This document shows, piece by piece, positions 46,259 through 57,764 of a DNA stretch of 64,000 bases; position 1 is the first letter of the stretch; each line of letters starts with the position of its first letter. Under the pieces are notes generated by a model that saw nothing but the letters and a program-made list of their open reading frames with translations, ran no database searches and was not told where the DNA came from. A program made the translations under genes and the position numbers. The DNA is taken from contig BRXX01000046.1 in the NCBI GenBank assembly GCA_030267905.1, forward strand, positions 1 to 64,000. Direction: 5' to 3'. This DNA is from Triparma verrucosa. Its lineage: Eukaryota > Sar > Bolidophyceae > Parmales > Triparmaceae.

Positions 46259-47386
46259 ATGAAACTCCTGCTAGCGACATCAATCCTGACGGGGGTCAGC
46301 GGCTCTGAAACTTTTCGTGATGCCCTTTCCAACATTTCCGGAAAGACAACTACCAAATACGTCGGTGCTGCTGTAAATGAAGGGTTTTTTGATGACGCCC
46401 ATTACAAAGAAACCTCATCCGATTACTACAATCTCGTGACCGCTGAGAACTCCTGCAAGTTCTCCGCGGTGCAGAAAAGTGAGTTCGCTTCTTGGGTGGC
46501 CCTGACTTCAACGGCAGCAGACTACTAACGTTGCCCCAATTTTTTTGCAGCCCAAGGAACTTTCGACTTTGCGTCTTGTGATCAGGTAGCTCAATTCGCT
46601 GAAGACAATGACATGGCGTTCCGTGGGCACAACACTTGCTGGGGTGTGTACAACCCCTCGTGGCTCGACAACGGCAACTTCACCAGCTCCGAGTTGGAGG
46701 ACATTCTCGAGAACCACGTCACGACCGTCCTTGACCACTATCAGGGGAAAGCGGTGGCGTGGGACATTGTGAATGAGGCCATCTCAGACTCCGCGCCGTA
46801 CGATTTCAAGGCCAACACTTGGAACAATATCACCGCTGACGCCGATGGAATTAACACTAATTACATCGATGTGGCGTTCCGGGCGGCGAGGAAGGCTGAC
46901 CCTAATGCGAAGCTTTTCTACAACGACTACAATGTAGCGTCTTCGCAGGGTTGGAGCCAGGGCAAGAGCGACGCCATGTACAACATGGTGAAGAGCATGC
47001 TCGACAGGGGCGTGCCCATCGACGGCGTTGGACTGCAAATGCACGTCGGGACCGGATACGATTTGGTCGACGGGGTAATTGCGAACATGGAGAGGTACGG
47101 AGCGCTGGGCCTCGAGGTCCACATCACGGAGCTTGATTTGGTGTGCTCGCAGAAGAACGGCTACGACTGCGTCTGGAGTGACGATATGGAGCAGCAGCAG
47201 GGCGAGCTCTACGCCACTCTGCTCAAGGCCTGCCTCGACACTGACGCCTGCACCAACTTTGAGACCTGGGGATTCACCGATGCGCACTCTTGGCTCGAGG
47301 ACGGCACCCACCCCCTCCCCTTCGACGAAAATTACAACCAGAAGAAGGCCGTTGGAAGCATGCTTGACATCCTCACTGGCTATTAG
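46259..47386 (+). CDS. Secreted GH10 endo-1,4-beta-xylanase
   Basis: Exons 46259-46478 and 46551-47386, giving 351 aa. The N terminus (MKLLLATSILTGVSGSE) is a signal peptide. Family 10 landmarks are all present: MAFRGHNTCWG, the acid/base glutamate in AWDIVNEAIS (about 148), LFYNDYNV, GVGLQMHV, the nucleophile glutamate in VHITELDL (about 266), and the late TWGFTDAHSWL. The length is a single catalytic domain without a carbohydrate-binding module. The enzyme should cut xylan outside the cell. Its intron has a canonical GACTACTAACG branch point and none of the CTTCGCTC motif seen in most other introns here. Confidence 0.93.
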
Positions 47387-47447
47387 CAATCAAAGAATAA
47401 AAGATCAAGAAAACAATTTCGCTAATAAAATACGTGTCGATCCTTAA

Positions 47448-50400
47448 TTAATTAGGCTGCGCTAAGCTTATCTTATTTGTGTAAAAATTGGCAACGCAGG
47501 CGAAGTACTTGTTGCCTTGCCACGAAACCACGGACATGGTGTCCTTGTAAATCTCCGGGTCCTCTCCGAGGGGCAGCAGAGTTATGTTGCAGAATTCTCC
47601 ATTCCCTGCCCCAGAGGAGAGCTCGACGAATTGATTGACTGTTGTGTCAGTGTAGCTTGCGAGGTTGTTCATGAGCTGCGATTCCTGCTCCTTGTCCAGA
47701 AGCACTCCTAAGAAGGGTTTGCCGCACATCATGATCTGGACGGTCGCCCAAATCATTCTCACGGCCCTCGCGTACTCTCCGATCGCCTTGCTATAGGTTT
47801 TGAATTTCTCGCTGTCAATGATTTCAGGGTTACCGGTGGCATTTCCGTCGTCTATGAGAAGCTTGGCGGCAGCGACCTCCTGAGCTATGACCTCCAAAAT
47901 CGACTTCCATGTGGTCGCCAAAGATCCTTTCCTGACTTCCTTCCTGATCCATACGACCCTCTTGGCCTCGAGTTTAAGTCTAACGGCGTGGTCTGTGTCG
48001 CCCTGCTCGAAGATTCTTTTCAAATCGCCGAAGCGTTCACTGAACGTTTCTTCGATCTCGCTGATGCCGCCGCTGTCGATTCCCGGGATGGCGCCGATCT
48101 TGGAGACCTCGTTCTTGAGCGCTTCAATACTGTCGCTGCTGTTGGAGGATGCCGCCGTGGCTCTCCAGCTCTGCACTTCCTCGTCGGAGGGCAGCTTCTC
48201 CTTGAGGACTGCGATTTGCTTCTTCAACTCCAAGGCCTCTTCAAACCTATCGTCCAAGGCAGCCTCGACTTTCTTCTTGTTGAGAGAGTCGATTTCGGTT
48301 TGGACTTTGTCGCTGTTGGCGCACTTGGCCGCCTCCTCGAACAGCTCGAGCTTGAGGAGAGGGGCGGTGAGCTCCTTAACCGAGCATGATTTGAGGAAGG
48401 TGGCATCAGTAGCAGGGGCAGACGGAAGAGTTGAGGAGGCGCCCCCGTTGAATTGGACTTGAGGGAGGGTCGTGGTGGCGGGGGACGGGGATCCGAGGAA
48501 ACTGAATGGATCTGCCTCTGGCTCAGGCTCAGGCTCAGGCTCCGGCTCCGGCTCCGGCTTGGGTTCAGGCTCAGCAACGGGAACGGGTTCAAGCTCGGGT
48601 TCAGGCTCGGGTTCAGCTTGAGGTTTTAGATCACTCGGCTTGGGTGTTTCGGTAGTAACCTCTTCAAAATCTCCAAACTCATCTTCGTCTTCGCCTTCCT
48701 TGACTGGCGCCGGGGGAGGCGCAGCAGGGGCGGGAGTGAGGGCAGGAGCTGCGCCAAAGTCTCCGAAGCCATCGTCCTCCTCCAGCTTGGGCCTTTCGAT
48801 GGTTATTTCGGGGGAAGGGAAGGCTGACATGGGGTCCATGATTGGCGGTGGAGGAGGTGCCGCCGGAGACGCTGCGGGGGGGGCGAAGGGAGGGTCCGAC
48901 AATGGAGCTGTTACTGGGGCAGATCCAAAGTCTCCGAAGTCATCATCGTCAGCTTTCGCGTTTTCCAATCCTCCGAACAAGTCGATGCTAATGCTCGCCT
49001 CGGCAACCTGGACCGGCGGAGGAGGTGGCGGAGGGGGGGCGGCGGATTTCGGCTTCGAAGGAGGAGGCGTGCTGATGGTCGGCGGCGCAGGACTGCCCAC
49101 GATGAGGGAAGAAATATCGATCCCTCCTGAATTCTGAGGAGCGATGAGGCCAGACTCAACAGCGCAAAGAGTGTTCGAGACAGCAGTTTTATTAGGGGTG
49201 ACAGGGGCAGCTTCGAAGCTTCCAAAGTCCATATCGTCGTCGTCGTCAGCGTTGAGGGGCGGCGCGGGAGCGGGCGCGGCAGGTGAAAAGGACACTGGAA
49301 GCGGGGGCGCCACAATCGGCGGAGCTCCTGAAAAGTTGCCGAAGCCCCCGAAGCTGTTGCCAAGAGAAGGGGCTGGGGCGGGAGCTGGGGCAGCACCAAA
49401 GTCTCCAAAGTCGTCGTCGTCGTTGGATGACGTAGGTAGAGGCGCGGGCAAGGGCGCAGGCGCGGGCGCAGGTGCGGGAGGTTTTTCAGTGCCGTGGTCC
49501 TCAAAGTCTCCAAACTCCTCGTCTTCAACTGCCAAGTCGGCGTCAGCGAGGTCGTCAAAGGCGCTCAGTTTGCTAGCGGCGGCGGTGTTATCAACCATCG
49601 CGCTGATTGGGGGTGCCGGGCTCCCATTCGACATGGCGTTGCCGTTGCCGTTGCCGTTGAGGTTGCTGTTTAATTGTGTACTTGAATTGAGGGGTGATTT
49701 TTGTGGCGAGGGGATCTCCTTCAGCTTGGGAGAGGTAGAAGTGAGAGAAAAGGACGTGGCGTCGAATTGGAGGGCATCGGGAACGATAGGTTGAGGTTTG
49801 GGGGGTTCAGAGATCTCGATAGGCGCTGCTAAAGGCTGTTGTTGCTTGTCAGGGGAAGGGAGGAGAGACATGGGGTCTATTATTGTTTGGGATGATGTGG
49901 TTGGAGAGGATGGTGCTATCGGAGCTATTGGGTCTAGTGGAGTTAACGGAGCTAAGGGGGGGACCCCTGTGGGTGCAGCACTGCCAAAATCACCGAAATC
50001 GCCTTCTTCGTCTTCCACGGGCTTCTTGGCGTCGGGCTTGTCAGGGGAGGGGAGGAAGGACATAGGGTCAGGGGCGGGGGGAGCGGGGGAAGGCGGGGGG
50101 ATTATAGAGGTGGTCATGGGGGTGAGGGTAACAGCGGGGGAGGGGTTCGGTGCCGAACCAAAGTCTCCGAACTCGTCGTCGTCGTCGACATTTGAAATTG
50201 GGGCGAGAACAGGAGCAGGAGCGGGAGCGGGGGCAGGAGCGGGAGTAGGAGCGCTACCAAAATCTCCGAACTCGTCGTCGTCGTCGTCAACGGGGTTGGC
50301 CGCAAGAGGAGGGACGGGAGAGAGGGAGGCAGGGGGGACGGGAGACATGGAGGCGGGAGGGACGGGAGACATCATGCTCTGCTGCCCCATCATGTTGTTC

Positions 50401-51034
50401 AGCGGCGGCTGCGCCATCATGTTAGGCTGCATGCTCTGCTGCATGTTCATGTTGGGCTGCATGTTGGGCTGCACGTTGGGCTGCACGTTGGGCTGCTGAA
50501 CGCTCTCAAACCACGGGAAATTAAGCCTCGTCTGCTTGAACCTCTGCAACTGCACGAAGTCAACTGCGACACTCTGCCCCTGCTGCATCTGGAACTGACC
50601 TATTGAGACCATCCTGAGCAGCGTGTAGAACTGAACCTTCTGCTGGAGAGAGCCCTTGTGCATAGGGTCGACGAGAGACCACATAGCCTTCAAGGCGGGA
50701 CGAGGGAGCTTGGACTTGGTCAGGAAGGGGACGGCATCCTGTGGATTGAGTTGGATTGAGTTGGATTGAGTTGGATTGAGTTGGATTGAGTTGAAAGACG
50801 TTAGAGAAACTGTTGTGAGTGTACGTGTATCCACAGCGTATCCACAACGTCTTGGCTCACCTTGCCGTGAATAACACAGGTAGGAAAGTTAGGATTGGAA
50901 TGCGAGGGATGTGGAGGAAACGCACTGCAGAGGATTTGATCAAAGTACTGCCGCTCCTGAGGAGTCGTTGGCCAATAGACGCTGTGATTGCTGTGATTGC
51001 CTTGATTGCCTTGATTTTTTGGTGCGTAGGCCAT
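47448..51034 (-). CDS. Gamma-synergin-like EH-domain trafficking protein
   Basis: Two exons, minus strand: 51034-50861 and 50738-47448, giving 1154 aa. Residues about 20-110 form an EH domain (QYFDQILCSAF … KSKLPRPALKAMWSLVD … YTLLRMVSIGQ). A disordered middle follows, first rich in Met/Gln/Asn/Pro (QPNVQPNMQPNMNMQQSM), then with nine acidic DDEFGDFGSAP-type motifs. These match the DFxDF sites by which synergin binds the AP-1 gamma ear. A Pro-Glu repeat lies near 48520-48620. The last ~300 residues are a folded helical domain like the synergin C terminus, ending VVSWQGNKYFACVANFY. This suggests a clathrin/AP-1 adaptor partner at the trans-Golgi or endosomes. The start at 51034 was chosen because it opens directly into the EH domain. 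Confidence 0.82.
50741..50790. repeat. 10-bp tandem repeat TTGGATTGAG x5 in an intron
   Basis: Five consecutive copies, the first with one change, lie between the TTTCTCTAACG branch point and the acceptor of the synergin-like gene's intron. On the coding strand they form TCAATCCAAC units that act as the pyrimidine tract region. If read through, they encode the QSNSIQLNPT repeats. Confidence 0.9.
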
Positions 51035-51302
51035 TGAGAGAAGAGACACAGGACCGCGCACAGTCTTCAGACACAGGACAAGAGGCAGGGCAAGAGGAGC
51101 GTAGGGAGAGCGAGGATTCGACGAAAAGTCCACTTTTGTTATTAACTGCAGTGCTGGCGCAGCAATCGTCAATTTGAACCTTGGACGGCGTAAAGGTTGA
51201 CTTTTCGCTGAGGTGGTCGACGGTGTGGGTGCTGAAACGCGGCGTGAAGGAGGTTTTCAAGTCACAGAGATTTGGAGATTTTATTGCATTAAGGGCAATT
51301 AA

Positions 51303-54300
51303 ATGGAGAACGCCTTCGTTCAGATCGCTGAGCCGCGGCTCGTGTGTCCGAGTCACGTAAATCCAGCCGCGACGTGGTTTGACTCTACGCTAGAGTGCTT
51401 CGTTGTCCTTGAGACCTCAAATCCTTCCAGTTCGCCCCTCCTCCGCCGCTACAGGACTCTGTCTCCCTCTTCCTCGGACAAGAGCGTTCAGGGCGCCCAC
51501 AATGCGGCCCACAATGCCAGCCCTTCGTCCCGCTCCCAGCTTGCTGCTGGCATTCCAACTTTAATTCCGAGCAGGCCCGTTGAGATCAAACTTACGACCT
51601 CGACTGCCCCTCCTCCGCTCCTGGCCCGCTTCAGTCTTGATTATAATCTTCTCGCTCTTCAGGTGGAGCCCACCGTCGTGCACGTGTACAGTATAGGCAG
51701 TAAGAGGAGCGATCCCTGGCGTATCGACGTCGCGATTGACAAGAGCGTGGCGACGAGCGACACCGCCATTCTGCCTGGAGGCATCATTTGGAGCGATCAC
51801 GGGGGAAATTCTCAGGACTTAACGTTGCTGACGTCTCACGGCGTGGTCATGTACAAGGTGTCTCCTTCCAGGAATCAGGTAAGTTAGGGCCGCTCGTTAG
51901 GGCCGCTAGGGTTAGGGTTAGTCAGGTTTGGATTAGGGGGAAGAGAAAGTAGATGTTGCACGCTGTGGCCTCAACTCAATTCTCACTCGCCCTCTCGCTC
52001 CCACTCGCAGCTCGCCAAAGTCCGCTCCTACCTTCACTTGACTCACGCGTTTTGGTATGAACCAATCACCAGGTGCCTTCTGCTAAGCACTGGGGAAGAG
52101 GGGAACGACATGAGGTGCTTCTTTTTGATCAAGATGAACAATCGCATAGCTCCTCGGCTCGAGCTTCCTCCGCCCGACAAGTTGAAGAAGTTCACGCTGG
52201 ACAAGGTCCAGGGCGAGGCGTACGTGAGGAGCGGAGACGCCAGCCTCGTCTGCCTGTACGGCACGGCTTACGTCGTCGACATCCAGCCGGCCAAGGGAGC
52301 CATCAACCTCGTATCCCTCAATAAGGAGACGCTGACCGCGGAGCCGCATAGAACCTTCAAGATGTACGTCGACGGAAGCCTGCAGTGCAGCGTCGTGGAC
52401 GACCTGCTGTTGTGCCACAGCGGGAACCTGATTAGTTTTGTTTATGATGTTGGGAATCCTGGCGACGAGCCTGTTTGCGGAGGGAGTACTTGTACTTTTG
52501 AGAGGTGAGAGAGGGCAGGATCGTTGTTAGAGGCAATTCGGCCAACGCTGACATAAATACCGCAGTATGTTCCATCCTAGTCCGGACATCGATGACGTCT
52601 CGGACCTTGACAGTCCAGTCAAAGGAAAGACCAAGACGCTGCACGTTGAGGAGATGTACGACGGAAGGTGGAGCTTGCTCGCTCCGGATAAAGTCCTGGA
52701 CCCGTCTGGGAGGGGCACTCTCTGGCGGATAACAGTGAATTTGAAGGCTATCTTGACGGCGACCTACAGCAACTCGTTGGTCATTCCTTTCTTAATGAGG
52801 CGGCGGACGAACAGTACAGTGTCGAGGAGACTCTGTCTCGACCGGTTGAAGGAACTTCTTGAGGAGAGGGGAGACAGCAAGGAGTGGGTGGAGGAATGGG
52901 CAAGAGGATATAACGGGGTGCTGTCAGCGGCGCCAGTGTCGGAGGAGGAGAAGTTGGTTAGCCTAACGAAGAAAACCATGTTGGTGAATTCCGCCGTGGA
53001 GAAAATGAGGAGGTTCAGCGCGATGGCGGGGGCGGGGGAGAGCAGCAGCGGCGGCGGCGGTGGCGGCGGGGAGAATGGAAAGGGCGAGGATGCTGAGAGC
53101 AAGAAGAAGACGGGGACCAAGACAGAGAAACCAGTTTTAACCGTGTGGGGGTACGAAAACGAAGATAGAGGAGGCAGGATCATGAAAGCCGTCGTGACAC
53201 AGGTGGTCGAAGGGGGGGGTGGAGGGACTGGGGCGAAGGGAGAAAGAGGGGAGTCGATCCACTTCCATAGTTTTGAGGATAGTTTTGAGCACATGAACCA
53301 CGAAAGTTTGGTGGTGCTGACCCAGTTGGACCTGCTAGAGTTCGGCCTGCTGCCGAAGGTGGGCACGGCGGAGGGGGGGGCTAAGGATGATGAGTATTTT
53401 TGTGAAGTTGTGTATGGTTTCGTCAAGGTAAGCGTCAGCGACCCTAATAGCGAGGAGTGAAGCGAGGAGCGAAGCACATGTTGTAGTGGTTATTGGTGGC
53501 TGCAGTATCTAACCCGACCTTCACGCTCATCGCAGAGTTTGCTCGGGATAGAGGGTGGAGGGGGGGGCGTGGTGGTTCCGCCACTAGTGGCCTTGGCGGT
53601 TGAAATGTTGTGCAGGTTGGACAAGGCGGGGGTCGCTTTGGCTTTGTTGCGGTCGAAGGTGAGAGCGGGGTACCGTATTGACGCTCATCCGCTGTTCTTT
53701 TTATTTTTATCTTACTCCACTTCCACCTCTAACATCGTCCTCTCGCTCCTCCACTCATGGTCAAAGATCAATGGGCGGCCAGCCTTCGGCGTCGACTGCC
53801 TAGAAATGGCTGAGGCCCTAGTCGCGATCGGCAGGAAATATAGAGTAGAGGGGGAGACCGGAGAGGCGCTTTTATTACACGGACTTGACATGCTGAAACG
53901 CGGTGGAGAGGGCCTCTCGTGGAATGTGCTGGCTTCTGAACTGTTGAAAGAGGGTAGGGTTTTGGACGCCATGAGGTTTGCGAGAGGAGGGGGAGGAAGG
54001 CGGGTGATTTTAGAGAGGAGGCCGACCAGGTGAGGGGGGAGAGGCGGCCGACGGAAGCGAAGCGATAGAGTCCGAGGATGAGTTCCAACTGTATAGAATT
54101 CTAACACGAGAGAGAATACAGCTTTGACTTCTGGACCGCGTGTGTCGAGAAGGCAGGGAAGATGGGACCAGAGAAGGAGGGAGAGAAGTGCCAGCTCTTC
54201 TACCACCTTTTCAGCTTTTTGAAAGAGTTTGAACCGGAATGCATCAACACTGGTCTCGGTCGCGCGGCAGGAGGGGGCGGCGGAGAAAAACGAAGGGGCA

Positions 54301-54443
54301 GCTGGAAGGAGCAGGAGAGGCAAAAGGGATTGCGGGTCATGAGCGACCTAGCCAAAAAGGCAGGCAACGAATTCCCTCCCGACATCTTCCAGAACAAGTC
54401 CGTCTTAATCGCGCTCAAGGGCATGTTCGGATTTGTGAATTAA
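51303..54443 (+). CDS. RMC1: RMC1, Mon1-Ccz1 regulator (Mic1 domain)
   Basis: Five exons: 51303-51878, 52011-52504, 52566-53427, 53536-54029 and 54122-54443, giving 915 aa in phase. The N-terminal half reads as a beta-propeller and follows the animal protein segment by segment: VNPAATWFDSTLECFVV, LARFSLDYNLLALQVE, DLTLLTSHGVVMYKV, FWYEPITRCLLLST. The C-terminal helical Mic1 region is recognised by LHGLDMLKRGGEGL followed by LLKEGRVLDAMRFARG. In animals RMC1 is the third subunit of the Mon1-Ccz1 Rab7 exchange factor on late endosomes and lysosomes. Extra length comes from Gly-rich inserts (for example SSSGGGGGGGENG). Intron 4 carries GCGAGGAGCGAAGC near its 5' end, and intron 1 has a short TTAGGG run. 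Confidence 0.82.
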
Positions 54444-54494
54444 GGGTAATATAGAGTTAGATTTAGTATGCAACATCTATCTTTTATCTTTATC

Positions 54495-55593
54495 TTATTT
54501 GGTTTGGGTTATTTCTATTTGATCTTTGACTATGACGGCTTCGGCGCCGCTCTTGAAGGCACGCAAGTCCCAGGTTGAGAAACCCAATTCGCTGAACTTA
54601 TTTTGGATATCGTGCTGCACAAGGGGGGGGGGAAGTGAAGTGAAGCGAAGCGACGAGTTAGGATAAAGGCACAAAGATGATGATGGTGGTGGTATAATTG
54701 TCATCACTCACCTCCTCCAAGACAGGCTTCGACTCGTGCAATTTGCTCCTTTCTATCTCTATCATTCCCTTGCCGCCAGAGAGTAGTCGAACTCGCAGGT
54801 CAGACTGAGGCGGGAGGTTGAGGGTACGACGAACGAAGTTCTCCGCCTTCTCCACCCGCTTCAAGTGCTCCGAGGTGGCCTCGACGCCAAAGGCCAGGCG
54901 GGACCGCAGACAGGGGGAGGCCGCATAGTCATGGTTGGGCAGGCCGAGGTGTTTTGCGAGCTGTGGTGATCAAGGAGTTCTTAGAGTTAGAATTGGGTGG
55001 TGGTGTGGGGTGGGGGGGAAGCAAGAACCACGAGGGAACGAAGCGAGAACCCTCAGTCCCTAAAAGCGCCTCACCTCCCTAACTTCACTCTTCTTCAGGG
55101 ACGACAAAGGCGACATTACATTGAAATTAGCCGCGGCAAGGAGGCCAACTCGAGTCGGATCGGATTTGTCGTCCTTATTGGTCCCGTTGTAGAGCGTCAC
55201 GTGGTTTACATGACTTTGGCTCGAAGAGTAGTCAATCACGGACTGCAGTGTAGAGTAGAGAGCCGTCTTGCAGTGGAAGCAAGCCTGACCTTTGTTTTCT
55301 ATGTAGTCAGGAACGGTGCCCTCGTTCGTCGTCACCTCCGTCAGGGGGGCGTTGATATGTGACGCGACGCGTCGAGCCAGCTCCAGCTGCGACTCCGGGA
55401 GAGAGGGCGACACTCCAATCACCCCCAGCGACGATTTTGGGAACGCCCTATTGACCAAGGCGAGGGTCAGGCTGGAATCCACACCGCCCGAGAACGCAGT
55501 GATGTGTTGCGCAGCTTGCGAGGACGAGGCTTGTCGCGCGGAGGCCTTTATCGAGTGTATTATCGAGTCGGTCAGCTTTGAAAGGCGCGACAT
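54495..55593 (-). CDS. LarE-like ATP-dependent sulfur transferase (PP-loop)
   Basis: Three exons, minus strand: 55593-55075, 54960-54712 and 54614-54495, giving 295 aa. The PP-loop SGGVDSSLTLALV is at about 35. Further family motifs are ACFHCKTALYSTLQ and YNGTNKDD in exon 1, and AASPCLRSRLAFGVEAT with EHLKRVEKAE in exon 2. In lactic acid bacteria LarE donates the sulfur of its own cysteine to build the nickel-pincer cofactor of lactate racemase. As I recall, the sacrificial cysteine sits in the SPC.xSR motif, which is kept here. CxxC in exon 1 plus this Cys could instead hold an iron-sulfur cluster, as in other LarE types. No organelle-targeting signal is obvious. The eukaryotic partner enzymes are not in this window. 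Confidence 0.85.
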
Positions 55594-56255
55594 TGCGGGG
55601 GTTGGGGAGCGACTCGGGACAGAAAATGAAGATTTCTGGTTGGATACGATGGGTTGGGATGGGAGGGAATATACTGAGGTGGAAAAACGTACGATTAAAA
55701 TTGACTGCGCGTTCGAGACCGCAATTTAACGCCGTAGAAGGAAATGAGAAAAATCAGAAGTCCTCGTTCTGAGATTTTTGTAGTCAGTGTTGGTCATATT
55801 ATTCACCTTGAGGCCTCTAAGCTTAGAATCTTGTGTTGATTTTTCCGAAATAATTCAAAAAGGCCGATTTTCACAATTAGAATCAGTGATGAAAAGTTTT
55901 GTTATCCAATTAAGGATCATATTTAGATTACTATGTATATTTAAGAACTTCAGAGAGTATTACAGTACCGATAAAGAACTTTGAGATTTTTTTGGAATTG
56001 AAAATTTCGGTCAAAATTAAAATCCCTTTTTTATCCTTTTCAATGGAATATTATTTCTCTTAGAGGTCTTAAAGCGAATAATATGCCCAAAAGTTACCAA
56101 GAAAATGTTTGAAACAGCCTAAACACTAAAATCGCTTAGAAATCACGACTACGCTGCAACTTTGCTTCCCTTACCCACCAATTCACTAACACGCGATTAT
56201 TTCAAATATTAATCTCAGATCTTAGTTCTCAAAAAATCAGCTTCCTCCCCTATCG
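55594..56255. promoter_or_regulatory. AT-rich divergent intergenic region
   Basis: 662 bp between divergent LarE-like and AIM24 genes. From about 55740 it is strikingly AT-rich, with long A and T runs and no frame of interest. I see no tRNA, snRNA or repeat. Both promoters must lie here. Confidence 0.45.
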
Positions 56256-57661
56256 ATGATTCGTTCTGCGGCGACTAGGTTCGCACCTCCCACCAGGAGC
56301 TGTATCCGCCGCCTCATCAACACCGAGGACTGGGCTCGTGCGCCTGTCTCCTCCCTTCCGACGATCACTTCGCCCGTGGACCCTTCGTTGCCTCCAACCC
56401 TGGCGATAGATTACGATGTGCAGTGTGAGGTGAGGGTGTACTGGATATTGACGTGCATGGTCGATACTTCCGTGCGTAACGTCGCTGCTGCCAAATTATA
56501 CGTCTTTATTAACAACACGAACGACCCTTCTACGAGTTGAAGGGGCGGGTGTACTGATCCATATCACTCGCTGACTAAGACGCGTGTTTTTCATTCTAAC
56601 TCGTCGCTTCGCTCCTCGACTCACTCCCCTTCTATTGCGACTCGCTTCGCTCGTCGCAGATCGTCGGAAACGACATCCAGTGCCTTCTTGCTACTCTCCG
56701 TCCGAACCAGATTCTCAGGACGGAGAGCGCGTCCCTCCTCTACTCGACAAACAATGTCGAGATGGAGACGTCGACCGGTGGAGGGGCGTCGGAGGCCTTC
56801 AAGCGATACATAAGTGGAACCAATGCCTTTGTCACGGATTTCAAATACAGCGGAGAAGAGGGCACTACCGGACAAGTTTGCCTCGGTCCCGACTTCCCGT
56901 CGAAGATTGAGCATGTCTCCCTGAAAGACTACGACGGCGAGCTTACGAGTTCTAAAGGATCCATGGTGGCTATGGGCGTTGACGTTCAGCTGACTCCAAC
57001 GGTTGTCAAGGGAATAACTGCAGGCATTTTTGGCGGAGAGGGTTTCATTATGCAGAAGCTCGAATCGACTTCCCCGCACGCGGGGGTCTTCATCAAGGGA
57101 ACTGGCGCACTGATGCAGCTAGAGCTCCAGCCCGGGGAGCATTTACGAATTGCCACTGGGGCGTTGGTTGGGTACACCTCGGCGGTCTTGGATTTTGAGG
57201 TTGAAATGCTCAAGGGAGTTAAGAATGCAATCTTCGGCCAAGGACTCTTTGTCACAAAGATCAAGAACGACGCTGATGTTCCTGGATTTGTATGGGTCCA
57301 GGGTCTGGAGAGCGGTAAGTTTGTTTCTGAGATTGGCAGGAGGTTGGGCGGCGCGGCTGGAGGCGCCGGGTTCATGCCTCCCATAATAATGGGAGGTGGA
57401 GGTGGTGGAGGAGAAGGTGGAGGAGAAGGTGCTGCTGCGGCACCTGTTGACGGTGGTGTCGATGGCGCTGGCACCACCACATCTAGCGATCTCCCTCCCT
57501 CAGCTGACGTCGATGTGGACGCCGACATTGACCTAAACTCCGAGGAGAACCTTGATTTCGGGGACGACGACTCAACCTCTTTCGACACTGGAGACGGAGA
57601 CGGCGCAGTCGAAGAAGGAGGCGGTTTGCTTGAATCGCTCTACGATATGTTCAAGGATTAG
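56256..57661 (+). CDS. AIM24-family mitochondrial protein
   Basis: Exons 56256-56429 and 56660-57661, giving 391 aa. The N terminus MIRSAATRFAPPTRSCIRRL is basic and free of acids, a good mitochondrial presequence. Residues about 55-290 follow the AIM24 fold (DUF124): QILRTESASLLYSTNNVEM, KGITAGIFGGEGFIMQKL, GVFIKGTGALMQLEL, LRIATGALVGYTSAV, KGVKNAIFGQGLFVTKI and GFVWVQGLES. In yeast AIM24 sits in the inner membrane and supports MICOS and respiratory complex stability. The Gly-rich GFMPPIIMGGGGGGGEGG stretch and acidic tail are extra. The single intron is a large family A introner. Confidence 0.87.
56430..56659 (+). mobile_element. Introner-like intron, family A copy 3 (composite)
   Basis: Intron of 230 bp in AIM24. 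The first part has GATATTGACG, then ACTTCCGTGCGTAACGTCGC and AACAACACGAAC, matching copies at 1177-1308 and 12296-12459. The second part contains CATTCTAACTCGTCGCTTCG as in family C, and ends with the common CTCGCTTCGCTCGTCGCAG cassette. It looks like two elements side by side. Confidence 0.55.
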
Positions 57662-57764
57662 AGGAAAGAAGAGAATAACAAAAGTTAGCATTTCCAAAAG
57701 AGATTTATTTTACAGTTTTCAACCAACCCCCCTTCCAACCCCCCCCCCAATCCCTACCCAACCC

